Shown: positions 14,139-21,556 of the stretch, piece by piece
How the letters are laid out: every line of letters begins with the position of its first letter
Numbering within the stretch: the stretch's first letter is position 1
From: Patescibacteria group bacterium
GTDB lineage: Bacteria > Patescibacteriota > Patescibacteriia > Patescibacteriales > GWC2-42-12
Direction of reading: 5' to 3'
DNA: 36,960 nucleotides
Assembly: GCA_028703305.1 (NCBI GenBank)
Contig: JAQVNC010000010.1
Coordinates: forward strand, 1-36,960
Program-made: the position numbers and the translations under genes
The notes under the pieces: generated by a model
What the model was told of the DNA's origin: nothing
What the model saw: only the letters and a program-made list of their open reading frames with translations
Databases searched by the model: none

Positions 14139-15911
14139 TTATTTTCTCTTTTTATACTTTGTGTATAATACCTGACTTTTAAGCTTGCCTTTATCCTCCA
14201 GCCATTTTAAAACCGCGGTTGCTTCTTCATTCTCATGAGCTCTTCTAATCTCGCTCTTGGCGTCAATTTTGTATAAAGCTTCCAGCCTTTTGCGCCTTAT
14301 TTCAGCCGTTGTCGGAATAGGCTGGCCGCCGCCGCCGATACAGCCGTCCGGACAAGCCATAACTTCTATATAGTCATAATCTTTTATTTTTTCTAAAATC
14401 GGCGCTATGTTGCCTATGCCGTTAACGGCCGCGATTCTTAATTTTTTATCAGCCATTTCAACTACGGCCTCTTTAATGCCATTTTGCCCGCGCATATCTT
14501 TAAATTCAATCCGGCTGTCGCAAAACTTTAGTTTATTTTTATTTTTTAACCCGGCGCAGACGGAATCTTGAGCTGTCGTTAATAAATATTCAGCGGTTCT
14601 TAAGGCTGACTCCATAACGCCGCCCGAAGCGCCGTAAATGGCGGCCGCGCCGCTTCCTTCGCCTAAAGGATTATCGGCCGTGGCCGGCTTTAGATTAACA
14701 AAATCTATTTTATTCTTTTTTATAAGCCAGGCCAATTCGCGGGTCGTTATGACATAATCAACCGGCAAGTTGCCGTTAACTTTTAATTCGGCGCGGCCGG
14801 CTTCAAATTTTTTAGCCGTACAGGGCATGACCGACACCACCACAATTCTTTTCGGATTAATCTTCATCTTTTCCGCCCAATAAGTTTTAATGACGCCGGC
14901 GCTATGTATTTGCGGGCTGCGCGACGCGGTCAAATTAGGAATTAAATCCGGCCGATAAAATTCAATATATTTTATCCAGGCCGGGCAGCAGGAAGTGAAC
15001 ATCGGCAGAGCGCCGCCATGCTTAACTCTTTCCAATAATTCTTCGGCTTCAGCCATAGTTGTAATATCCGCCGCGAAATTTACGTCAAAAACATAGTTAA
15101 AACCCAATTGTTTTAAAGCCGTTACAATTTGCCCCGGCATTGCTTTGCTATGTTTCAGGCCAAATTCTTCACCCAAGCTTACCCTGATTGAAGGGGCGAA
15201 CTGGGCAACTATAACCTTAGATTTATCGCGCAAACCTTTTTCCACTAAATGCCAATGGGTTTGCTCTTGCGCCGCGCCTACCGGGCAGTGCACGGCGCAC
15301 TGGCCGCAATAAATACAATCAACTTTTTTCGCCTTTTCACCGATAAAAGGCAAGCCGCCTTTTTCATTAACCGGCACAACCTCTTGATTAACCCCTTTGC
15401 CTTTAAGGCCTAAATAATTTATTTTCTGCAAATTGCCGCATGCCTCTATGCAATTGCGGCAATCAATGCATTGCGTGCCGTCAAGTTCCACCGCGTTGCC
15501 GAATTTATAAACTTTTCTTTTGCCTTTGCGGTCTTTAAAGCGGGTGATTTCAATTTTATATTGGTCCGCCAAATCCAAAAGCTTGCAATTAAAACGCCAG
15601 ATGCAAGTCGGGCATCTTTCAATATGCTCGGCGAAGATTAATTCAATATTTAAATTCCTGGAGCGTTTTACCCGCTCGCTATCGGTAATAATCTCCATGC
15701 CGTCTTCAATTTTAGTTGAGCAGGAAGTATGCAGCCCTTTACGGCCGGCAATTTCCACTACGCAAACCCGGCAATTGGCTTTAATTGATAAATCAGGATG
15801 CCAGCATAAATTAGGCAGTTCAAAACCATTATCATGAGCCGCCTGCATGATGGTTTTATTTTCATCGCAGCTAATGCTTTGGCCGTTAATTTTTATATTA
15901 ATTTTTTTCAT
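14139..15911 (-). CDS. hydA: [FeFe] hydrogenase, group A, HndD/HydA type
   Basis: The 590-residue protein makes or oxidises H2 in the cytoplasm. Its cofactor ligands can all be seen. An N-terminal 2Fe-2S domain has C36, C47, C50 and C64. A His-ligated 4Fe-4S site follows (H96, C100, C103, C109). Two 4Fe-4S sites are at C148-C158 (CIDCRNCIEAC) and C199-C209 (CIYCGQCAVHC). The H-cluster domain has all three motifs: TSCCPAW (about 306-312), MPCTAKKFE (about 362-370) and MACPDGCIGGGGQP (about 518-531). Nothing needed for activity is missing. It overlaps the NuoF-like gene by 14 bases, so translation is probably coupled. No maturation genes (hydEFG) are in the window. Electron input is most likely NADH. 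Confidence 0.95.
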   Translation of the reverse strand: MKKINIKINGQSISCDENKTIMQAAHDNGFELPNLCWHPDLSIKANCRVCVVEIAGRKGLHTSCSTKIEDGMEIITDSERVKRSRNLNIELIFAEHIERCPTCIWRFNCKLLDLADQYKIEITRFKDRKGKRKVYKFGNAVELDGTQCIDCRNCIEACGNLQKINYLGLKGKGVNQEVVPVNEKGGLPFIGEKAKKVDCIYCGQCAVHCPVGAAQEQTHWHLVEKGLRDKSKVIVAQFAPSIRVSLGEEFGLKHSKAMPGQIVTALKQLGFNYVFDVNFAADITTMAEAEELLERVKHGGALPMFTSCCPAWIKYIEFYRPDLIPNLTASRSPQIHSAGVIKTYWAEKMKINPKRIVVVSVMPCTAKKFEAGRAELKVNGNLPVDYVITTRELAWLIKKNKIDFVNLKPATADNPLGEGSGAAAIYGASGGVMESALRTAEYLLTTAQDSVCAGLKNKNKLKFCDSRIEFKDMRGQNGIKEAVVEMADKKLRIAAVNGIGNIAPILEKIKDYDYIEVMACPDGCIGGGGQPIPTTAEIRRKRLEALYKIDAKSEIRRAHENEEATAVLKWLEDKGKLKSQVLYTKYKKRK

Positions 15912-16911
15912 TTATTCTTGGGTGAACATTTTTTATAAAACTTTTCATGGTCGTGGCTACCGAACTTCCCAGAGCGCAAATTGAAGTATCGCTTAAATTA
16001 TCAAGCAAGCTATTAAACATCGGCCAATCAATTTTTTCTTTCATAAAAATTTCCTGAAGCCGGTAGACGCCTTCGCGGCAAGGCGTACACTGGCCGCAAG
16101 ATTCGTTAACAAAAAAATCCAGCCAGCTTTTTATGGCTTTTTTAAAATTATTTTTAGCTAAGCTGTAAATCGCGATTGAGCCGGCGCCCGAAACCTGCCT
16201 TTTTAATTGAGAGCTATTTAAAGCTTCGCCCGAGGCGCTGCCGCCGACAACCGCGAAAAAAGGAAATTTAGGATAATTTTTGGTTTGATTGAGCAATTTT
16301 TCAATGATTAAATTATCCGGCAATTCATAAACTCCCTCAAAGGGGCAATCGCCGGTAATGGTATAAAATCTTTTATTTTTATAGTCGCCGGAGGCCGCCA
16401 AGCTTACGTTATAAAAAGTCTCTACGTTATTTATCAAGGTCGGATAACCCCATAAGCCTTTAGCCGTGGGAAACGGCGGTTTTAGCCTGGGCTCAATGCG
16501 CCGGCCTTCAATCGCGTTTAAAATCGCGCTTTCTTCGCCGCCGATATAACCGGCGTTAATCGGTTTAATAAATATCTCAATTTTAGAATCTTTTAAAAAC
16601 GGCGTTAATGTTTTATTTAATTTTTTATAATAACTATGATTTAAAAACAAATAACCTTTTTCAGCCAATAAAAAATCAATGGCAATTTTTATGCCATCAA
16701 TCACCCTGTCGGCGTAATGCTCCAAAATATAGCCGTCTTTCATTACGCCCGGCTCGCCTTCGGACGCGTTGCAAACCACATAAGACTTTCCTTCGCCGGC
16801 CTCTTTATCTTCCAAAGCTTTAGCGACGGAAGACCATTTTTTGGCCGTGGGAAAACCGGCGCCGCCGCGCCCGACCAAATTAGCCTTTTTAATTTTAGAT
16901 AAAATATCCAT
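15898..16911 (-). CDS. NuoF/HndC-like NADH-binding flavoprotein subunit of the hydrogenase
   Basis: This subunit takes electrons from NADH through FMN and passes them to the hydrogenase. The FMN site GRGGAGFPT, the NADH region CNASEGEPG and the GYIGGEESAIL segment are intact. PPFPTAKGLWGYPTLINNVET follows, and the C-terminal 4Fe-4S site is SCGQCTPC plus a later Cys (C277, C280, C283, C317 in the longer ORF). It lacks the extra N-terminal thioredoxin-like and C-terminal ferredoxin domains of full HndC, and no NuoE/HndA gene is nearby. The longer ATG at 16926 lies inside a palindromic repeat; the ATG at 16911 (MDILSKIKKANLVGRGG), with AGG seven bases before it, is preferred. gap lies just upstream. 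Confidence 0.93.
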   Translation of the reverse strand: MDILSKIKKANLVGRGGAGFPTAKKWSSVAKALEDKEAGEGKSYVVCNASEGEPGVMKDGYILEHYADRVIDGIKIAIDFLLAEKGYLFLNHSYYKKLNKTLTPFLKDSKIEIFIKPINAGYIGGEESAILNAIEGRRIEPRLKPPFPTAKGLWGYPTLINNVETFYNVSLAASGDYKNKRFYTITGDCPFEGVYELPDNLIIEKLLNQTKNYPKFPFFAVVGGSASGEALNSSQLKRQVSGAGSIAIYSLAKNNFKKAIKSWLDFFVNESCGQCTPCREGVYRLQEIFMKEKIDWPMFNSLLDNLSDTSICALGSSVATTMKSFIKNVHPRINEKN

Positions 16912-16920
16912 AGCTAAACC

Positions 16921-16950
16921 TGTCATCCCGGGCTTGACCCGGGATCCAGT
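16921..16950. repeat. Palindromic repeat between gap and the NADH subunit
   Basis: TGTCATCCCGGG-cttga-CCCGGGATCCAGT is a GC-rich hairpin of the widespread TCATCCCGGG / CCCGGGATCCAG type. It fills the gap between the gap stop and the next gene and supplies an in-frame upstream ATG for that gene. No T-run follows, so it is unlikely to be a strong terminator. Confidence 0.75.
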
Positions 16951-16951
16951 A

Positions 16952-17956
16952 TTAAATCAAACGATTCTTCCCTATATAAACTACTAAGTCCGCCAGCCGG
17001 CATGAATAGCCCCATTCATTATCATACCAGGAAATAACTTTTAAGAGGTCGCCGCCGATCACTTTAGTTAAGGCTAAATCCACGATTGCGCTATTGGGAT
17101 TGCCAATAAAATCGGACGAAACTAATGGTTCATCGGTAGCCGCCACTATGCCTTTATAATTTTTTGCCGCGGCCAGGCTAATCGCTTGGTTAACGGCTTC
17201 CGCAGTTACTTCTTTTTCCGTAATAAAAACCGTATCGCAAAGCGATACGACCGGAGTTGGCACGCGCAATGACAGGCCGTCAAATTTCCCGACCAATTCC
17301 GGAATAGTTTTAGCCGCGGCCTTAGCCGCGCCGGTCGTGGTCGGCACGATATTTATGGCCGCGGCTCGAGCCCGGCGTAAATCTTTATGCGACCCGTCCA
17401 CCAAATTCTGATCGGCCGTATAAGAATGGATAGTGGACATAATGGCTTTTTTAATGCCAAAATTATCTCTAATAATTTTTGTTACCGGCGCCAAGCAGTT
17501 AGTCGTGCAAGACGCCATGGAAATAATTTTATCAGCTTTGGTTAAGTCTTTTTCATTGACTGACAAAACAATGGTTTTAATATTTTCGTCTTTGGCTGGC
17601 GCGGAAATTATCACCTTTTTGGCGCCAGCTTCCAGATGCTGACCGGCGCCAGCTTCATCGCAGAACCTTCCGGTACATTCCAGCACTATGTCAACTTTAA
17701 GTTTTCCCCAAGGCAATTTAGCCGGCTCTTTTTCAGCTACAACTTTATACTTTTTCCCATCTACCGCTAAAGCGCCGGCTTCGGCACTAACTTTTTTTTC
17801 ATAAATTCCGTAGCAGCTGTCGTATTTGAGCAGCTGGGCCAATGTTTTAGTGTCTGACGGATCGTTAATCGCCACGACATTTATCCCTTTTTTATTTAAT
17901 AAAGCCTTAAAAGCCGCTCGGCCGATTCGGCCAAAGCCATTTATAGCAATGTTCAT
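16952..17956 (-). CDS. gap: Glyceraldehyde-3-phosphate dehydrogenase
   Basis: GAPDH oxidises glyceraldehyde 3-phosphate to 1,3-bisphosphoglycerate and makes NADH. The 334 residues are full length. The N-terminal Rossmann motif is NGFGRIGR (about 6-13), with Asp following INDPSD, which suggests NAD rather than NADP. The active-site segment is ASCTTNCLAP (about 150), and the C-terminal part has SLRVPTPVVSL and SWYDNEWGYS. Two -10 boxes lie upstream. Its stop is about 40 bases from the preferred start of the NuoF-like hydrogenase subunit, so NADH producer and consumer are probably co-expressed. Confidence 0.97.
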   Translation of the reverse strand: MNIAINGFGRIGRAAFKALLNKKGINVVAINDPSDTKTLAQLLKYDSCYGIYEKKVSAEAGALAVDGKKYKVVAEKEPAKLPWGKLKVDIVLECTGRFCDEAGAGQHLEAGAKKVIISAPAKDENIKTIVLSVNEKDLTKADKIISMASCTTNCLAPVTKIIRDNFGIKKAIMSTIHSYTADQNLVDGSHKDLRRARAAAINIVPTTTGAAKAAAKTIPELVGKFDGLSLRVPTPVVSLCDTVFITEKEVTAEAVNQAISLAAAKNYKGIVAATDEPLVSSDFIGNPNSAIVDLALTKVIGGDLLKVISWYDNEWGYSCRLADLVVYIGKNRLI

Positions 17957-17972
17957 ATTTTTGTGTTTAAAA

Positions 17973-18015
17973 ATTATAATCCAATTATATCATAAAACCG
18001 CCTAAAACAAAAAAC
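17973..18015 (-). promoter_or_regulatory. gap promoter with two -10 boxes
   Basis: On the minus strand an extended -10, TGATATAAT (ending 17984), is preceded by TTTTTGTTTTAGGCGGTTTT, nearly the same string as before pgk. A second TATAAT lies at 17978-17973. The upstream T-run belongs to the terminator at 18014-18033. Confidence 0.68.
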
Positions 18016-18033
18016 ACCTCGTCTGAAGTGTTA
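18014..18033 (-). terminator. Rho-independent terminator upstream of gap
   Basis: On the minus strand AACACTTC-agac-GAGGTGTT forms an 8-bp stem with one G-U pair, followed by TTTTTTG. It would stop transcripts entering gap from the right. The 100 bases to its right (18036-18134) hold no gene that I can support. Confidence 0.75.
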
Positions 18034-18138
18034 AGAAAAGAAAAGGGAGAGCTCCGCTAAATGTACGATATATAAACATAACATTTTTTTAATATTTTAT
18101 CAATCATAACTGCTAATTTATGCCTGTATTAAACAAAA

Positions 18139-18162
18139 AACCCCGCTTTTATAAGCCGGGTT
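18139..18162 (-). terminator. Rho-independent terminator after the 78-residue gene
   Basis: On the minus strand AACCCgGCTT-ataa-AAGCgGGGTT followed by a run of six T forms a stem interrupted by one G-G mismatch. It starts 24 bases after the stop codon at 18186 and is the natural end of the ricT-side small gene pair. Confidence 0.85.
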
Positions 18163-18185
18163 ATAATTTTCAGTTAACTTAAAAT

Positions 18186-18422
18186 TTAGGCGTAAAGCTT
18201 GGCAAACGGTTCCATGGACAATATTTCTTTTTCTTCGCTTTCGCTAAGGTGACCGCGCTGTCTAAGGATTTTTACCAGCTGGTTAATCATGGCGTCACGC
18301 CTTTTAACGCCTTGACGCCAGAAATAACCAAGCGGAGCGGTATAATATATATTATGCTCCCTATCTTTGCGCAAATGTGCCAGCACGTCGTCCAATTCTT
18401 TTTTTGATAATTTATCGGACAT
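18186..18422 (-). CDS. Small helical protein, unknown (second of pair)
   Basis: The 78-residue product is charged and helical, with no membrane segment. It starts 11 bases before the end of the preceding gene (overlap 18412-18422), so the two are translationally linked. Its last 20 residues (LSESEEKEILSMEPFAKLYA) resemble the last 20 of that neighbour, with a shared pattern E(K)xIL...PF(P/A)KLY, so the two genes may share a C-terminal recognition tail. I do not know the family. A terminator follows 24 bases after the stop. Confidence 0.72.
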   Translation of the reverse strand: MSDKLSKKELDDVLAHLRKDREHNIYYTAPLGYFWRQGVKRRDAMINQLVKILRQRGHLSESEEKEILSMEPFAKLYA

Positions 18423-18714
18423 ATAATTTTGGAAACGGGCCTTTGGCTAAAATTGATTTTTCATCCTCCAGTGTTAATAATTCGCGCTCCCTTAACTTTA
18501 ATACCAGGCGCTTAAATTTATCATCTTCTTGTTTTATTACGTCAATAATGTCGCCGCGCGATTCATTAAGTTTGCGGTCAAGATAATCTTTGGTAACCAT
18601 TTCAGCTTTGATGCCACCTATTTCAGCTTTGATATAAATAAACTGCTTATCAACGTTGGTTGAGAATTCATTAATCGCTTCCAATATTTCATTTTTTGAT
18701 GTTTCTTTTTCCAT
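18412..18714 (-). CDS. Small coiled-coil protein, unknown (first of pair)
   Basis: The ORF track starts at 18750, but MEKETSKNEILEAINEFS from the ATG at 18714 is preferred (100 residues): the -10 box TGCTATAGT lies between the two possible starts. The protein is mostly heptad-like helix, including the AEIGGIKAEMVTKDYLDRKL region, and ends in a tail (LTLEDEKSILAKGPFPKLYVR) similar to that of the next gene. Such proteins are common in Patescibacteria, but I know no function. It overlaps its downstream neighbour by 11 bases. Confidence 0.72.
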   Translation of the reverse strand: MEKETSKNEILEAINEFSTNVDKQFIYIKAEIGGIKAEMVTKDYLDRKLNESRGDIIDVIKQEDDKFKRLVLKLRERELLTLEDEKSILAKGPFPKLYVR

Positions 18715-18727
18715 ATCCCGTACTATA
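18714..18727 (-). promoter_or_regulatory. Promoter of the small gene pair, nearly leaderless
   Basis: On the minus strand the extended -10 TGCTATAGT ends at 18722, seven bases before the ATG at 18714. The expected transcription start is at or one base before the start codon. No clear -35 box is seen. Confidence 0.5.
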
Positions 18728-18756
18728 GCATAATAATATAAAACAATCACGCTACT

Positions 18757-19584
18757 TTATATTTTTTTAACCTTCCCCACTTCCACTTCAACGACTCCGC
18801 CGGCCTCGCCGTTGCCGCTATCCAACAATACCTTTACCGTTTGTTTTAAAATATAATGCGCCAAGACTCTGCCTTTGCGGCCTTCAACTTTAACTTGGCT
18901 ATCAAGCGGCGGCAAATTTTCCGCCAGCTTTTTATAACCATCCTCTTCATAAGCCAAACAGCACATTAAGCGGCCGCAGATGCCGGAAATTCTTTCCGAG
19001 CCGCGATGCACGCATTGCTGCAACTCGGCCATTTCTGAAGTAATTGAGTTTAAATCGCCTAAAAATTGCCCGCAGCATAATGGTCGGCCGCAATGCCCGA
19101 AGTCGCCGCAAAACCTGGCTTCATCGCGGATGCCGATTTGCTGCAATCTTATGCTCTTGCTAAAATGCTTGGTTAGCTCTTTAACCAGCTCCCTGAAATC
19201 AATCCTGGAATCAGCGATAAAAGGAAAAGTAATTCTCAAGCCGTCAAAAGAATAATGCACGTCAACCAATTTCATGGGCAATTGATATTTATCTATAACT
19301 TTTTTGCAATAAGCGAAATCCTTCTTTTTCTGCTTTTCGTTCGGCGATTTTTTTAAATCAGCCGGCTCGGCTTTTCTGATAATCTTTTTTATTTCCGTGG
19401 CTGGCTGGCCGTCTTCGGCCCTAACTTTTGCTTCAGGCACATCGTGAATAATAACAATTTTACCCAGCTCAACGCCTAAGTCAGTTTTGACAATAACCTG
19501 ATCGCCGACTTTAACGTCAATTTCATCCACGTCAAAATTATATTTCTTATCCCACGAAGAAAATTGTACCTGGGCTACACGCAT
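18757..19584 (-). CDS. ricT: RicT/YaaT-type PSP1 domain protein
   Basis: The 275-residue protein matches the PSP1 family. In Bacillus, RicT (YaaT) works with RicA and RicF in an iron-sulfur complex that affects RNase Y and RNA maturation. The N-terminal part is a beta-rich domain (VQFSSWDKKYNFDVDE); the PSP1 core has CGDFGHCGRPLCCGQFL and GRLMCCLAYE, with six cysteines in these two segments that fit metal or Fe-S binding. Family length is normal. No RicA or RicF is in the window, so the partner system is uncertain. It follows tsf, separated by palindromic repeat D1. Confidence 0.88.
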   Translation of the reverse strand: MRVAQVQFSSWDKKYNFDVDEIDVKVGDQVIVKTDLGVELGKIVIIHDVPEAKVRAEDGQPATEIKKIIRKAEPADLKKSPNEKQKKKDFAYCKKVIDKYQLPMKLVDVHYSFDGLRITFPFIADSRIDFRELVKELTKHFSKSIRLQQIGIRDEARFCGDFGHCGRPLCCGQFLGDLNSITSEMAELQQCVHRGSERISGICGRLMCCLAYEEDGYKKLAENLPPLDSQVKVEGRKGRVLAHYILKQTVKVLLDSGNGEAGGVVEVEVGKVKKI

Positions 19585-19593
19585 ATTTATATT

Positions 19594-19700
19594 GTCATTG
19601 CGAGGAGCGTAAGCGACGAAGCAATCTCACGGACATCAATCTTTATGCCAAATTTGCTATTCGTGAGATTGCTTCGCTCACTCCGTTCTCTCGCAATGAC
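19594..19700. repeat. Palindromic repeat, GTCATTGCGAG family, copy 1
   Basis: GTCATTGCGAG at the left is matched by CTCGCAATGAC at the right, and inner arms GAAGCAATCTCACG / CGTGAGATTGCTTC pair as well. The 107-base unit lies between tsf and ricT. It is of a type found in many phyla (recollection, not searched). Copy 2 is at 20515-20614, on the other side of tsf. Confidence 0.85.
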
Positions 19701-19703
19701 AGA

Positions 19704-20501
19704 CTATAGACTATATCTAATAAATTTTTCCACTTTTACATCGCCTAATATATCCTCCACTTTTTTGCTGTCATCTTTAATATACTCCTGCTTGACCAAG
19801 CAGACTTCTTCATAAAATTTAGCCAATTTGCCCTGCATGATTTTATCAATCATGTTTTCCGGCTTGCCTTCTTTTAAAAGCTGCTCTTTATAAATTTCTT
19901 TTTCTTTGTTTAATTCGTCAATGGCGACATCTTCGGGCAAAATATATTTTGGGTTAGCGGCCGCGATTTGCATGGCCACGTCGTAAGCAATGTCGCTTTG
20001 GCCTTCCTTGTCTAAAGCCGCTAAAACGCCGATTCTGCCGGCCAGATGCGAATAAGCCGCTACCGTACCGGCCGACTTAAGCATCTCATATCTTTTTATG
20101 TCCAATTTTTCGCCGATAACGCCGCTTAAACCGTCCAAATTTTCTTTAACCGTGCCGTCGCCGATATCTAAAGACAATAATTCAGCCAAATCTTTCGGTT
20201 GCTTTTCCATAATTAACCGCATAACTTTCTCGGTAAAATCCTGAAATTTTTCGCTTCTTACCACAAAATCTGTTTCAGCGTTAATTCCCACGATGTAGCC
20301 GGTTTTAGCGTCTCCGCTTAAAGCGACTTTAACCACGCCTTCGCCAGCTTCGCGATCGCTTCTTTTAGCCGCCTTGGCAATGCCTTTTTTTCTTAAGATT
20401 TCCACGGCCTTATCAATATCGCCGCCGGATTCTTCTAGGGCCACTTTGCAATCAGCGATGCCGGCGCCGGTTTTTTCCCTTAATATTTTTAACTTCTCCA
20501 T
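19704..20501 (-). CDS. tsf: Elongation factor Ts
   Basis: EF-Ts is the guanine nucleotide exchange factor for EF-Tu. The preferred ATG at 20501 (MEKLKILREKTGAGIADCK) gives 265 residues; the longer ATG at 20519 lies in the end of repeat D2. The N-terminal UBA-like domain contains the signature TGAGIADCKVAL, and GYIVGINAETDFV begins the core domain. The order rpsB-tsf is the normal one, but pyrH and frr, which usually follow, are replaced by ricT. Palindromic repeats flank the gene on both sides. Confidence 0.95.
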   Translation of the reverse strand: MEKLKILREKTGAGIADCKVALEESGGDIDKAVEILRKKGIAKAAKRSDREAGEGVVKVALSGDAKTGYIVGINAETDFVVRSEKFQDFTEKVMRLIMEKQPKDLAELLSLDIGDGTVKENLDGLSGVIGEKLDIKRYEMLKSAGTVAAYSHLAGRIGVLAALDKEGQSDIAYDVAMQIAAANPKYILPEDVAIDELNKEKEIYKEQLLKEGKPENMIDKIMQGKLAKFYEEVCLVKQEYIKDDSKKVEDILGDVKVEKFIRYSL

Positions 20502-20514
20502 AAAATTAGATATT

Positions 20515-20614
20515 GTCATTGCGAGAAGCGTTAGCGACGAAGCAATCTCACGAACTATTAACCTAACTAATTGTTCGTTAGATTGCTTCGCTCCTTTCAG
20601 TCGCTCGCAATGAC
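20515..20614. repeat. Palindromic repeat, GTCATTGCGAG family, copy 2
   Basis: Outer arms GTCATTGCGAG / CTCGCAATGAC and inner arms GAAGCAATCT / AGATTGCTTC (the right arm has one mismatch) form a long hairpin of 100 bases between rpsB and tsf. Its last bases provide the extra upstream ATG of the tsf ORF. Confidence 0.85.
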
Positions 20615-20620
20615 AGTTGT

Positions 20621-21325
20621 TTATTTATTTTCTTTGTTTTGGCTCTCCGCCCTGCCTTCCAATATCGCTTCCTTTACTAAATTCATAACCAGTTTAATGC
20701 CCTTTGAGGCATCATCATTGGCCGGAATAATATATTTAACGCCGTCGGGATTAACATTAGTGTCGCAAACCGCTATAACCGGAATTTTTTTCTTTAAAGC
20801 TTCGGTAAAAGCGGTTTTTTCTTTTTTAATGTCCCAGATAAAAATAACATCCGGAGTTTTAGTTAAGCTGACCAAGCCGCCGACATTAGTTTCCAATTTG
20901 GCAATCTCGCGGTCAAAATCAAGCCTTTCCTTTTTAGTATATTTATCCAGTTTTCCAGCGGCTCTTTTTTCCGATAAATCTTTAAACTTTCTGATTAAAT
21001 TTCTAATGACGGGAAAATTAGTTAAAAATCCGCCCAGCCATTTTGAAGAAACATAAGGCACGCCGGCTTCTTCGGCGGTTTTTTTCAAAGTATTCTTGAC
21101 CTGCATTTTAGTGCCGACCAAGAGAATCACTTTGCCTTCGGCCGACTGCTTCTTTATGTAGTCCAGCGCTAGGCTAAGCATTTTTTGCGTCTTTCTTAAA
21201 TCAATGATGTGGACTCCTTTTCTTGAGCCAAAAATAAAAGGCTCCATTTTAGGGTGCCATTTTGAGGTGCGATGCCCGAAGTGCATGCCAGCTTTAAGCA
21301 TCTCTTCCACTGTTGGAATTTTCAT
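20621..21325 (-). CDS. rpsB: 30S ribosomal protein S2
   Basis: S2 is a small-subunit protein near the mRNA exit side. The 234 residues are close to normal length. Recognisable parts are MLKAGMHFGHRTSKWHPKM near the start, FIFGSRKGVHIIDLRKT, the LLVGTK strand, YVSSKWLGGFLTNFPVIRN and the ALKKKIPVIAVCDTN region. A good ribosome binding site (AAGGA, about 9 bases before ATG) decides the start. The 145-base leader contains hairpins and may be where S2 represses its own mRNA, as in other bacteria; this is inference. A TTGACA/TATAAT promoter lies upstream. Confidence 0.96.
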   Translation of the reverse strand: MKIPTVEEMLKAGMHFGHRTSKWHPKMEPFIFGSRKGVHIIDLRKTQKMLSLALDYIKKQSAEGKVILLVGTKMQVKNTLKKTAEEAGVPYVSSKWLGGFLTNFPVIRNLIRKFKDLSEKRAAGKLDKYTKKERLDFDREIAKLETNVGGLVSLTKTPDVIFIWDIKKEKTAFTEALKKKIPVIAVCDTNVNPDGVKYIIPANDDASKGIKLVMNLVKEAILEGRAESQNKENK

Positions 21326-21342
21326 AATTGTTTTTCCTTTTT

Positions 21343-21372
21343 ACCCGTCCGTAGCTTTAGCGAAGGCGGGTA
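21343..21372. repeat. Palindromic repeat, AGCTTTAGCG family, in the rpsB leader
   Basis: ACCCGTCCGTAGC-ttta-GCGAAGGCGGGTA is an imperfect hairpin just before the rpsB ribosome binding site. The string AGCTTTAGCG(A/T)AGGCGGG also occurs inside the thrS coding region at 32009-32033. Confidence 0.7.
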
Positions 21373-21394
21373 GTCCTCTACTTCCAATTTATTA

Positions 21395-21412
21395 GATTAT
21401 TCTGAAATAATC
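21395..21412 (-). promoter_or_regulatory. rpsB leader hairpin
   Basis: GATTATT and AATAATC form a perfect 7-bp hairpin within the rpsB mRNA leader. It may take part in S2 autoregulation, but I could not match it to a known S2 leader motif by eye. Confidence 0.4.
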
Positions 21413-21469
21413 CAACAAGGAAATTTTTACGGAAGTATGAGAGATTTAATAAATTATTTATAGAATTAG

Positions 21470-21496
21470 ATTATAATATTAATAATATTTTGTCAA
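21470..21496 (-). promoter_or_regulatory. rpsB promoter
   Basis: On the minus strand a consensus TTGACA (21496-21491) is followed after 15 bases by TATAAT (21475-21470). The spacer is two bases shorter than ideal, but both boxes are perfect. Confidence 0.7.
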
Positions 21497-21556
21497 CTCT
21501 GCCTGCCGGCAGACAACTCTTGCTAAAAATAAATATTTATGTTAATCTCATATCAT

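Noticed and set aside
20571-21056. 161-residue plus-strand ORF opposite rpsB
   Set aside because: It is antisense to the conserved S2 gene and begins in a palindromic repeat; no independent support.
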